Part shown: piece by piece, positions 7,487 to 13,625 of the stretch
How the letters are laid out: each line of letters starts with the position of its first letter
Position numbering within the stretch: the stretch's first letter is position 1
Origin: HRBIN16 sp049969495
GTDB taxonomy: Bacteria; Armatimonadota; HRBIN16
Length of the DNA: 19,162 nucleotides
Direction of reading: 5' to 3'
Assembly (NCBI GenBank): GCA_049969495.1
Contig: JBMFOT010000063.1
Location: forward strand, 1-19,162
Translations under genes and position numbers: made by a program
The notes under the pieces: model-generated
Databases searched by the model: none
Told to the model about the DNA's origin: nothing
What the model saw: the letters and a program-made list of their open reading frames with translations, nothing else

Positions 7487-7510
7487 AGCCGCAAGCTAAA
7501 GCCTGCGGCT
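7487..7510. repeat. AGCCGCA...TGCGGCT hairpin, candidate dispersed repeat
   Basis: A 7-bp perfect inverted repeat with a 10-nt loop in the 179-bp divergent gap, ending 34 bases before the NIL gene. The loop AGCTAAAGCC and flanking TACC recall short intergenic repeats seen in many bacterial genomes. Only one copy is in this window, so repeat status is from memory. It could also shape the leader of the NIL gene. Confidence 0.4.
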
Positions 7511-7544
7511 ACCACAAAAGAGGAATGGCCTAGAGGAAGGACAC

Positions 7545-7799
7545 ATGGCGAAGCTGAGGATGCTCATCACCGCCACCGCCGAACAGGTGAAGGAACCGTT
7601 TCTGTGGCGGTTGGGTAAAGACTATAATGTGGTGGTCAACGTCAAGCGGGCGAACTTTACCGAAGACGGCGGCTACGCCTACGTGGAGCTGGAAGGCTCC
7701 GTCGAGGAGATTCAACGGGCGACGGCGTGGCTGCAAACGACCGGCATGATTATCGAACCAGAGGACAGGTCGCTGTTTCCCGAACAGAAGCCCGGTTAG
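7545..7799 (+). CDS. Stand-alone NIL-domain protein
   Basis: 84 residues. The whole protein corresponds to one NIL domain, the ferredoxin-like ligand-binding fold found at the C-terminus of MetN methionine importers and as free proteins: EPFLWRLGKDYNVVVNVKRANF, then GGYAYVELEGSVEEIQRATAWLQTTGMIIEP. The beta-alpha-beta-beta-alpha-beta order and VELEG are the guides. It has no ferredoxin cysteines (none in the protein). The start ATG 7545 has a GAGGAAGG ribosome site. The ROK kinase starts 2 bases after its stop, so the two are cotranscribed. It may sense a small ligand, perhaps a sulfur amino acid, but no function can be read from the sequence. Confidence 0.75.
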   Translation: MAKLRMLITATAEQVKEPFLWRLGKDYNVVVNVKRANFTEDGGYAYVELEGSVEEIQRATAWLQTTGMIIEPEDRSLFPEQKPG

Positions 7800-7801
7800 C
7801 G

Positions 7802-8755
7802 ATGGCGAATGCACCTTACATTGTGGGCGTAGACATCGGTGGCACAAAGGTTGCCTGCGTGCTCGCCGAGGCAGGAGGGCGCATTCTTGCACGACAGTGG
7901 CAACCTACCCGGTCGGTGGAGGGCTGGCAGGCGGTTGTGCAGCAGCTCTTTGAGATGACCGAACGGGTGCTCGAAGGGGTATCCCCTTCACAGGTGCGCG
8001 GAATCGGTATCTCGTGTGGGGGACCGCTGGATAGCCAGAAGGGCGTCGTTTACTCACCGCCCAACCTGCCGGGCTGGGATGCTGTGCCCATCAAGCAGCT
8101 CTTTGAGGAGCGATTCGGGCTGCCCACGCGCCTCGAGAACGATGCCAACGCCACCGCCTTAGCCGAGCACCGCTTCGGGGCAGGTCGGGGCACGCGCAAC
8201 ATGGTGTTCATGACGTGGGGCACAGGCATCGGCGGCGGGCTGATACTGGATGGCAGGCTCTATCGCGGCACCAACGACCTCGCCGGCGAGATAGGACATA
8301 CCACCGTGCTGCTGGACGGTCCGCCCTGCGGTTGTGGCAAACGCGGGTGTCTGGAGTCGCTGGCTGCAGGACCCGCCATCGCCCGTCGCGCGAGGGAGCT
8401 GGCGTCCGAATCGCCGGAAAGCCTCGTGTGGAAGCGAGTCTCGCCCGAAGAGGTAACCGCCCAGCATGTGGTGGAGGCGGCGGAAGCAGGCGACACCTTC
8501 GCGCGGTTCGTGCTGGCGGAGGCGGCTACTTACATGGGTATCGGCGTCGCGAACGTGGCGCAGGTGCTGAACCCGGAGCGGGTGGTGCTGGGTACCATCG
8601 CGGTCAAGGCAGGCGACCTGGTACTGGAACCGTTGCGCCGTGCGCTGGCGGTGCACGCCTGGGGTCGGGTGCGCGAGGTGCTGCAAGTGGTGCCCGCCGA
8701 GCTGGGCGATCGGGCGCAGGACCTGGCGGCGATTTGTCTGTGGATAGGAGACTGA
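7802..8755 (+). CDS. ROK-family sugar kinase (glucokinase-like)
   Basis: 317 residues, typical of ROK kinases without a DNA-binding domain. It phosphorylates a hexose, most likely glucose or a related sugar, with ATP. Seen: phosphate loop VDIGGTKVA (10-18), ENDANATALAE (112-122) with catalytic Asp114, TWGTGIGGGLILDG (138-151), and GEIGHTT with His166 followed by the zinc motif CGCGKRGCLE (Cys176, Cys178, Cys183). The start is ATG 7802, two bases past the NIL gene stop, without a strong own Shine-Dalgarno, which implies coupling; a longer frame from 7727 lies inside the NIL gene and is rejected. The stop TGA is only 4 bases before the tRNA-Sec gene. N-acetylmannosamine or allose kinase activities are alternatives. 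Confidence 0.9.
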   Translation: MANAPYIVGVDIGGTKVACVLAEAGGRILARQWQPTRSVEGWQAVVQQLFEMTERVLEGVSPSQVRGIGISCGGPLDSQKGVVYSPPNLPGWDAVPIKQLFEERFGLPTRLENDANATALAEHRFGAGRGTRNMVFMTWGTGIGGGLILDGRLYRGTNDLAGEIGHTTVLLDGPPCGCGKRGCLESLAAGPAIARRARELASESPESLVWKRVSPEEVTAQHVVEAAEAGDTFARFVLAEAATYMGIGVANVAQVLNPERVVLGTIAVKAGDLVLEPLRRALAVHAWGRVREVLQVVPAELGDRAQDLAAICLWIGD

Positions 8756-8759
8756 ACGC

Positions 8760-8859
8760 GAGAGCGCATGGGGACTGGTGTCCTCCGCAGCCTTCAAAGC
8801 TGTCTGCGGGGTGGGTTGCCCCCATCCCGGGTGGGTTCGATTCCCACGCGCTCTCGCCA
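8760..8859 (+). tRNA. selC: tRNA-Sec (selenocysteine tRNA, anticodon TCA)
   Basis: This 100-nt gene folds as a bacterial tRNA-Sec. The acceptor stem is 8 bp, GAGAGCGC (8760-8767) with GCGCTCTC (8848-8855), followed by discriminator G and encoded CCA (8857-8859). The D stem is 6 bp, GGGGAC/GTCCTC, with a 4-nt loop TGGT (8770-8785). The anticodon arm is GCAGC-CTTCAAA-GCTGT with anticodon TCA at 8794-8796. A long variable arm pairs GGGGTGGG with CCCATCCC (8808-8828). The T arm is GTGGG-TTCGATT-CCCAC (8831-8847). The 8/5 acceptor/T stems, long D stem and long variable arm distinguish it from tRNA-Ser and from a UGA-suppressing tRNA-Trp. It delivers selenocysteine at UGA codons through SelA and SelB, which are not in this window. 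It may be read from a promoter inside the kinase gene or cotranscribed with it. Confidence 0.96.
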
Positions 8860-8878
8860 CATTTGCGGATAAAGGGGA

Positions 8879-8946
8879 CCTGACATGGGCCACTATCGTG
8901 CTTCCCAAGCGTAGTTCTTACGGGAGCGTTTGGGAGAGCCGTCAGG
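8879..8946 (+). promoter_or_regulatory. Structured leader between tRNA-Sec and the methyltransferase gene
   Basis: An outer 6-bp stem CCTGAC (8879-8884)/GTCAGG (8941-8946) encloses a 9-bp hairpin TCCCAAGCG (8903-8911)/CGTTTGGGA (8927-8935), with GGC/GCC between them. The 3' arm of the outer stem runs into AGGAGG (8944-8949), the ribosome site of the following gene. The fold could mask that site or separate the tRNA from the mRNA by processing. Confidence 0.4.
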
Positions 8947-8954
8947 AGGAGTAG

Positions 8955-10091
8955 TTGCTGGACATCGATCGGGTTGAGGCGGCGATTGAGCGTGCCTCAC
9001 AGCGTCCGGAACTGGGCGAGGTAGAGCTACTGCTCTGGCTTCGGCGTGAATTTCCCCCGGTAGTAGCCTCGCAAGCGGTGTGGCAGATTCGCCTGCGCCA
9101 GCGCGCCAGGCACAAGTTCTCTCGCGCGGAGCAGATGTGGTTTACACCCGAAGGGTTAGAGCAGAGCTCTTCCGAGATGCTTGCCTCTTACCACGCTTCG
9201 CGCTTTCCCCGCGATGTGCTGGTGGTGGATGCTGGCTGTGGTATCGGCGGCGACTTGATTGCGCTGGCGGGACGCGGAGAAACCGTCGGCGTGGAGCGCG
9301 ACGCGCTCAGTGTGCGCTTTGCCAGACGCAATGTAGCGGTATACGGGATAGACCGGAACTGTTATCTGCTCCATGCCGACCTGTTGCACCTGCGACTGGA
9401 GGAGGCTCCTTTTCTGTTCCTGGACCCGGCGCGGCGGGGGGAAGGGAAACGGTGGGCGTCACCCGCTCAGTGGCAACCCGATTGGAGCACAGCATGTCAT
9501 CTGGCGGCTGGCGTGCGCGGTGCGCTGGTGAAGACAACACCGGTGCTTGCTCCGTCGCTTATCCCACAGGACGGCGAGCGCGAGTATATCTCGGTAAATG
9601 GAGAGTGCCGCGAACTGCTACTGGCTTTCGGAGTGTGCAGGCAGGGCATCCCGCTTAGCGCGCTGGTGTTGCCAGAGAGAGCAAGGCTGGTCGCTACCGG
9701 TGCCCCTGCGCCGTCCGTGCATCCGCCGATGGAGTGGGTGTATGACCCCGATGCGGCAATTGTGGCGGCGCATCTCCTTCCCGAGCTGGCACAGGTTCTG
9801 GACGGCTATCTGCTGCACCCCCAAATTGCTTACCTGACGGCGAGGCACCGCATGAATACCCCTTTTGCCCGCGTTTACCGACTGATAGAATACTTCCCCT
9901 ACTCACGCAAACGTCTTTTCGAGAGGCTTCGCGCCTTGCGGGCAGGCTCTCTCATCGTCAAGAAACGCGGGGTGAACCTCTCGCCCGAGCAGCTGGTGCA
10001 TCAATGGAAGCCTGCCGGCGACCGCACCGTGGTCGTGCTGCTCTACCGAACCGATTCGACGGTAATTGCCATACTCGCCGAAAATACGTGA
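8955..10091 (+). CDS. Class I SAM-dependent methyltransferase with probable THUMP-like C-terminal domain
   Basis: 378 residues. It is an uncharacterised RNA-methyltransferase-like protein. Seen: N-terminal helical part (1-85); SAM-binding motif I VVDAGCGIGGDLIALA (90-105), GVERD (112-116) for the ribose acidic loop, HADLL (140-144), and the motif IV-like FLDPARR (155-161), a signature of this family. The last quarter (about 300-372), with RLRALRAGSLIVKKRGV, fits the THUMP-like domain that follows such methyltransferases. The start is TTG 8955, chosen because AGGAGG stands 5 bases upstream and the reading begins at a natural N-terminus. It lies 95 bases after tRNA-Sec on the same strand. A target RNA cannot be named. 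Confidence 0.75.
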   Translation: MLDIDRVEAAIERASQRPELGEVELLLWLRREFPPVVASQAVWQIRLRQRARHKFSRAEQMWFTPEGLEQSSSEMLASYHASRFPRDVLVVDAGCGIGGDLIALAGRGETVGVERDALSVRFARRNVAVYGIDRNCYLLHADLLHLRLEEAPFLFLDPARRGEGKRWASPAQWQPDWSTACHLAAGVRGALVKTTPVLAPSLIPQDGEREYISVNGECRELLLAFGVCRQGIPLSALVLPERARLVATGAPAPSVHPPMEWVYDPDAAIVAAHLLPELAQVLDGYLLHPQIAYLTARHRMNTPFARVYRLIEYFPYSRKRLFERLRALRAGSLIVKKRGVNLSPEQLVHQWKPAGDRTVVVLLYRTDSTVIAILAENT

Positions 10092-10172
10092 TTTGTTAAT
10101 TGCCAACAACTGCCAATCGCACGAATAAAATTGTCTTTTTATCGAATTTAATGTCGTAATGCCCAATTTTTA

Positions 10173-10191
10173 AGACAGAATATGGTATAAT
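10173..10191 (+). promoter_or_regulatory. Extended -10 promoter of the ARPP-1 gene
   Basis: TGGTATAAT (10183-10191) is a perfect -10 hexamer (10186-10191) with the TG extension, in an AT-rich 132-bp gap. No good -35 lies 16-18 nt upstream (ccaatt or similar), as is usual for extended -10 promoters. Transcription would start near 10198, about 26 nt before the gene. Confidence 0.6.
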
Positions 10192-10223
10192 AGAAGCAAT
10201 CATCATACAGGAGGGACGCCAGG

Positions 10224-11234
10224 ATGCACACACAGATTGCTGAAGCATTGCTGCATCTGCAGCTGGGTGAGCCCGTTACCTTTAAAAACCTCAGCATGTT
10301 TCCTCTGCTGAACGGTGTAACGGGTTCCCTTGATTACCTCACGCTGGAGGAGGCGTTGCAGGCGAGTCTGGTGATGGTTAGCGAGGTGCACGAAGGCGGC
10401 GTTGTGAACAACCTGAAAGTCACCAATCGCGCCTCGCAGGCGGTGCTCATTGTAGACGGCGAGGAGCTGGTTGGGGCGAAGCAGAACCGCGTGGTGAACC
10501 TCACTATCCTTGTACCGGCTAAGCAGACGGTGGTTATTCCGGTGACCTGTGTGGAACAGGGGCGCTGGCATCATGTTTCCCGCAATTTCCGCACCTCTCG
10601 TCAGGCGATGCCTTCCACCATGCGGGCGCTGAAGGCGGGCCAGGTGTACTATCGGAGGATGACGACAGGGGAAGCTTATGCTGACCAGGCAGCGCTCTGG
10701 GACGCAATCGCCGCGCGCCTGATGGAGATGGACGTGCATTCGCCAACCGCCGCGATGGCAGACATCTACGACCGCTTCGACGTGACCCTTCACGACTACG
10801 AGCAAGCGTTCAAGCCGCTGGACGGTCAGGTGGGCGCGCTATTCGCCATCAACGGGCGCATCGTCAGCCTGGATGTGTTCGACGCCGCGAGCACATTTGC
10901 TCGTTTCTTCCCGAAGCTGCTGCGCGGTTGCGCTCTGGATGCTATCAGCTACTTCCAGCCTCAGTTCACACCACTGACCATGAGCGCGGTGCGGGACTTC
11001 ATCCACCGTGTGGCCCATGCGGACGCGCAGGCGTTTCCGGCGGTAGGCGAGGGCGAGGATGTGCGGTTTCGGGCGGCGGGTGTCGTCGGAGCCGCGCTTG
11101 TTGCCCGCGACCGAATGATACATCTTTGCGCTTTTACGTCGCCTGATGCACCGGACGAACGTGAAGACAATCCGTTTGAGCTGTTCACCAGCCTGAGCCG
11201 TCCGTCTGCCCGCTGGCGCAGACACTGGCGGTAG
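10224..11234 (+). CDS. ARPP-1 domain protein
   Basis: 336 residues. The N-terminal two thirds carries the features of the ARPP-1 domain (predicted from comparative genomics to act with ADP-ribose/NAD metabolism proteins): LDYLTLEEAL (about 36-45), VHEGGVVNNLKVTNRASQAV, then VDGEELVGAKQNRVVNLTILVPA, then VIPVTCVEQGRWH. The conserved GEEL.GA.QNR block is the main evidence. The remaining part includes VGALFAINGRIVSLDVFD and a helical tail. There is no signal peptide. The start ATG 10224 has AGGAGGG 8 bases upstream and an extended -10 promoter further up. No ADP-ribosyl or Nudix gene is nearby, so the partner is unknown. The biochemical activity of the domain is not established to my knowledge. 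Confidence 0.8.
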   Translation: MHTQIAEALLHLQLGEPVTFKNLSMFPLLNGVTGSLDYLTLEEALQASLVMVSEVHEGGVVNNLKVTNRASQAVLIVDGEELVGAKQNRVVNLTILVPAKQTVVIPVTCVEQGRWHHVSRNFRTSRQAMPSTMRALKAGQVYYRRMTTGEAYADQAALWDAIAARLMEMDVHSPTAAMADIYDRFDVTLHDYEQAFKPLDGQVGALFAINGRIVSLDVFDAASTFARFFPKLLRGCALDAISYFQPQFTPLTMSAVRDFIHRVAHADAQAFPAVGEGEDVRFRAAGVVGAALVARDRMIHLCAFTSPDAPDEREDNPFELFTSLSRPSARWRRHWR

Positions 11235-11332
11235 GTTTCTGCGTTATCCTGCAGCCTCGCAGCGGGCAGGAGTATCGGCGTTTGAGATAGAAAGGCACAG
11301 CAGAGGATATGTCGTAACACCCGGAAGGTGAA

Positions 11333-11386
11333 GACCCGTACAGCGCGGAGGGACTGTACAGGGTCTTCTGGGCAGGTTTTCTGCCC
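11333..11386 (+). promoter_or_regulatory. Tandem hairpins upstream of the small ORF and kynB-like gene
   Basis: First hairpin: GACCC-GTACAG (11333-11343) pairs with CTGTAC-(A)-GGGTC (11354-11365), 11 bp with a single bulge. Second: GGGCAG-GTTTT-CTGCCC (11370-11386), a perfect 6-bp stem. GTG 11387 follows at once. They may form a leader element, or be chance structure in coding sequence, because an open frame also crosses them. Confidence 0.35.
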
Positions 11387-11569
11387 GTGCCCTACCTGTG
11401 GGAAGGGCGCGAGGAGTTCGCTCACGCCGTACGCTGGCAAACGCGCGTGATACGCGGTAGTGTGAAGGTAGTGGATGAACAGGGGATACCGGTTCCCGTG
11501 GATCAGAGGATGCAGGCAGCGATGGCGAATGCGCGGGCACATGGAGGAGAACGCCTATGGAGTGGATAG
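11387..11569 (+). CDS. Small unrecognised protein; frame open upstream to 11318 and possibly broken by an early stop
   Basis: From GTG 11387 the frame gives 60 residues (LWEGREEFAHAVRWQTRV, then VKVVDEQGIPVPVDQRM and a short helical end). The composition looks protein-like and the reading overlaps the next gene's start by 13 bases. The same frame is open back to 11318 and upstream of that reads ATG TCG TAA from ATG 11309, which has AGAGGAT before it. So either the gene starts at an alternative codon, or it once began at 11309 and now has a stop at codon 3. I do not recognise the family. If intact it would be coupled to the cyclase gene. Confidence 0.4.
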   Translation: MPYLWEGREEFAHAVRWQTRVIRGSVKVVDEQGIPVPVDQRMQAAMANARAHGGERLWSG

Positions 11570-12192
11570 ACCTCAGTATTCCATTGAGAATGGGGATGCC
11601 CACCTACCCAGGCGACACCCCCTTTGAGATGAAGCCTTTGCTACGTATCGCGGACGGCAAGGTATGCAACCTCTCCGCCTTGCAGATGGGCACGCACACT
11701 GGCACGCATGTGGACCCACCCTGGCACTTTGTGGAAGAGGGCATTCGGGTGGATGAACTTCCGCTGGACCTGCTCATCGGGAAGGCGTATGTGGTCAGCA
11801 TACGCGGTGCGCCTGCGGTGACTGCCGATACGCTCGCCGCCGCGGGCGTGCCTGAGGATGCCGAACGTCTACTCATCCAGACCGACAACTCCTTCAGCGC
11901 ATGGGATAAGCCCCACTTCCAGTCCGATTTCGTGTACCTTGCACCGGATGCGGCGGGGTGGATTGTGCACAGGGGCATTCGGCTGGTAGGAACAGACTAT
12001 CTCTCCGTTGAACAGTTCCGCGCCCCCCAGCCGCTGACGCATCGCACCCTGCTGGGTGCCGGGGTTATCGTGGTAGAGGGCTTGAACCTGCGTGCCCTGG
12101 AACCGGGCTGGGTGCGGTTCATCTGCCTGCCCTTGCGCATCGAGGATGGTGATGGTGCACCCGCTCGCGCGGTAGCCAGGAGAATAGATTAA
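11557..12192 (+). CDS. Cyclase-family hydrolase, kynurenine formamidase-like (KynB)
   Basis: 211 residues, normal for bacterial KynB (about 208). Seen: N-terminal IDLSIPLRMGMPTYPGD (4-20) and the metal-binding motif GTHTGTHVDPPWH (46-58) with His47, His51, Asp53 and His57, then FVEEGIRVDELPLDLLIGKA. The C-terminal part, with GVIVVEGLNLRALEPG, also matches. The family hydrolyses N-formylkynurenine or related cyclic amides with divalent metal in the cytoplasm. No tryptophan dioxygenase or kynureninase lies nearby, so another substrate is quite possible. GGAGGAGA (11543-11550) is a good ribosome site. It overlaps the small ORF upstream and is followed by the hairpin repeat. Confidence 0.88.
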   Translation: MEWIDLSIPLRMGMPTYPGDTPFEMKPLLRIADGKVCNLSALQMGTHTGTHVDPPWHFVEEGIRVDELPLDLLIGKAYVVSIRGAPAVTADTLAAAGVPEDAERLLIQTDNSFSAWDKPHFQSDFVYLAPDAAGWIVHRGIRLVGTDYLSVEQFRAPQPLTHRTLLGAGVIVVEGLNLRALEPGWVRFICLPLRIEDGDGAPARAVARRID

Positions 12193-12206
12193 CCAGCCGG
12201 GGGCAT

Positions 12207-12285
12207 CCGGTTTAGCCCCCGCCCCAGCCCTCCCCGCGAGCGGGGGGAGCCTTTTTCCTCCCCCGCCCACGGGGGCGGGGGAGGG
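12207..12285 (-). repeat. GC-rich intergenic hairpin repeat, copy 2 (inverted relative to copy 1)
   Basis: Reading the minus strand, it gives the same blocks as 6497-6570: a CCTCCCC-rich stem, a GAGGAAAAAGGCT linker, a CCCCGC/GCGGGG hairpin and GGGGGCTAAACCGG. The outer stem here is a perfect 12-bp CCTCCCCCGCCC/GGGCGGGGGAGG with a 4-nt loop (12257-12284). It lies between the convergent cyclase and galT genes, where it could end transcription from both sides. Confidence 0.85.
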
Positions 12286-12344
12286 TATTTCATACGGCTC
12301 GGGCGGAGACCTGCCCTCCACAAAGGATGAGGGTTGACACACCA

Positions 12345-13400
12345 CTAATGCGTCGGTATAGCCATCTCGGGCTGTCGGGCTTCTGACTCCAGCGGCACCT
12401 CGCGCAGATGCTTCGCCGCATCCTCAGGCGTGGTCACGTTGATGTAGATGCCCGTGCCCAATTCGAAGCCCGCAGCAATGGTCAGTCGCGGCATAATCGC
12501 CAGATGCCACTGGAAGTAGTGGTAGTTGCGCTCCTGGTTGATGGGCGCAGTGTGTAGCGTAAAGTTGTAAGGTGGATGGTTGAGCGCAATGTCCATGCGC
12601 AACAGCACTTCCTTCAGGATGCGGGCAAACGCCGCCGCCTGTTCACGGTCGATCTGTGTGAAGGACGGCTGGTGTCGGCGCGGTATAATCCACGTTTCGA
12701 ACGGGTACTTGGAGGCGAAGGGCGTAAACGCCAGAAACTCCTCGTTCGCCACCACCACGCGCTCGCCCATACGCTCTTCCTGCCGTACCATGTCGATGTA
12801 CACGCACCGCTCGTGCAGGTCGTAGTACAGCGACGCGCCCTCGATGCGTCGGCGTACATCCGCAGGAACCATCGGCAAAGCAATCAACTGCGAATGGGGA
12901 TGCTCCAGTGACGCACCCGCAACGCGCCCGTGGTTGCGGAACACCATGATGTACTGGAACCGCTTGTCCTGAGCCAGGTCCAGCGAGCGGTCGCGGTACA
13001 TCCAGATGACCTCTTCCAGCTGGTGTTCGGGCATGAGCGCAGGATGCTGGTCGTGGCGAGGCGTCTCGATAATCACCTCGTGCGCCCCGACGCCGTTCAT
13101 GTAGTCGTACATTCCCACACCGCTTCGCTCCAGCTCACCTTCGATGGCTAAGGCAGGAAACTTGTTAGGCACCACACGCACCCACCAGTCGGGAGTATCA
13201 GGGTAGGTTCCTGCCTTGCGGTAGGCAATCACCTCCGGTGGTGTCTGGTGCTCGTTGCCCGGACAGAACGGACAGTCCGCTACATATTCCGGTCGCTTCT
13301 CTATCACCTCGCTCGTCTTGAAATCCGACGGGCGTTTGCTTCGCTCGGTAGCGATAATCACCCATTCACGGGTGACAGGGTCTTTTCTCAGTTGTGGCAT
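12345..13400 (-). CDS. galT: Galactose-1-phosphate uridylyltransferase
   Basis: 351 residues, in the usual range. It exchanges UMP between UDP-glucose and galactose-1-phosphate (Leloir pathway). Seen: CPFCPGNE (43-50) with metal cysteines 43 and 46; VRVVPNKFPAL (74-84); GAHEVIIETPRHDQH (105-119); and the HIT-type active site SLEHPHSQ (164-171), His169 aligning with the uridylylated histidine of E. coli GalT. YPFETWIIPRRH and YNFTLH follow in the second half. The start ATG 13400 has GAGAGG upstream. It stands alone; no galK or galE adjoins. Related archaeal-like enzymes use ADP-sugars, so nucleotide choice is not settled. Confidence 0.93.
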   Translation of the reverse strand: MPQLRKDPVTREWVIIATERSKRPSDFKTSEVIEKRPEYVADCPFCPGNEHQTPPEVIAYRKAGTYPDTPDWWVRVVPNKFPALAIEGELERSGVGMYDYMNGVGAHEVIIETPRHDQHPALMPEHQLEEVIWMYRDRSLDLAQDKRFQYIMVFRNHGRVAGASLEHPHSQLIALPMVPADVRRRIEGASLYYDLHERCVYIDMVRQEERMGERVVVANEEFLAFTPFASKYPFETWIIPRRHQPSFTQIDREQAAAFARILKEVLLRMDIALNHPPYNFTLHTAPINQERNYHYFQWHLAIMPRLTIAAGFELGTGIYINVTTPEDAAKHLREVPLESEARQPEMAIPTH

Positions 13401-13467
13401 GGTCGACCTCTCCTTACGTCAACAATGTTCGTACACGGTAGGCGGCGCCCCACTGGGTGATTTCCAC

Positions 13468-13494
13468 AACCGGAACACGCGCACCATACCGGTT
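13468..13494. promoter_or_regulatory. Inverted repeat upstream of galT
   Basis: AACCGG-N15-CCGGTT followed by TTTT, 68 bases upstream of the galT start and 132 bases before tatD. On the plus strand it looks like a weak terminator-like hairpin; on the minus strand it could be an operator. The 225-bp divergent gap otherwise shows only the TTGACA noted at tatD. Confidence 0.3.
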
Positions 13495-13595
13495 TTTTGA
13501 CCTGAGTTCCGAATCTTGCGAATCACTTTGCTGGTACTCTTCCCGTTGCTACGCATTTATTAGACGTTTGTTTACCGTATCAAGTTTCCCGTACC

Positions 13596-13625
13596 TTGAC
13601 AGCGGGGGGTGCTTTCGGGCATTCT
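13596..13625 (+). promoter_or_regulatory. Possible promoter of tatD-like gene
   Basis: A perfect -35 TTGACA (13596-13601) is followed after 18 nt by CATTCT (13620-13625), only 3 of 6 matches to TATAAT. If used, transcription would begin near 13632, at the second candidate start codon. Confidence 0.3.

Noticed and set aside
8760..8859. UGA-suppressor tRNA-Trp or tRNA-Ser reading of the TCA-anticodon tRNA
   Set aside because: The 8-bp acceptor, 6-bp D stem with 4-nt loop and long variable arm fit tRNA-Sec only.
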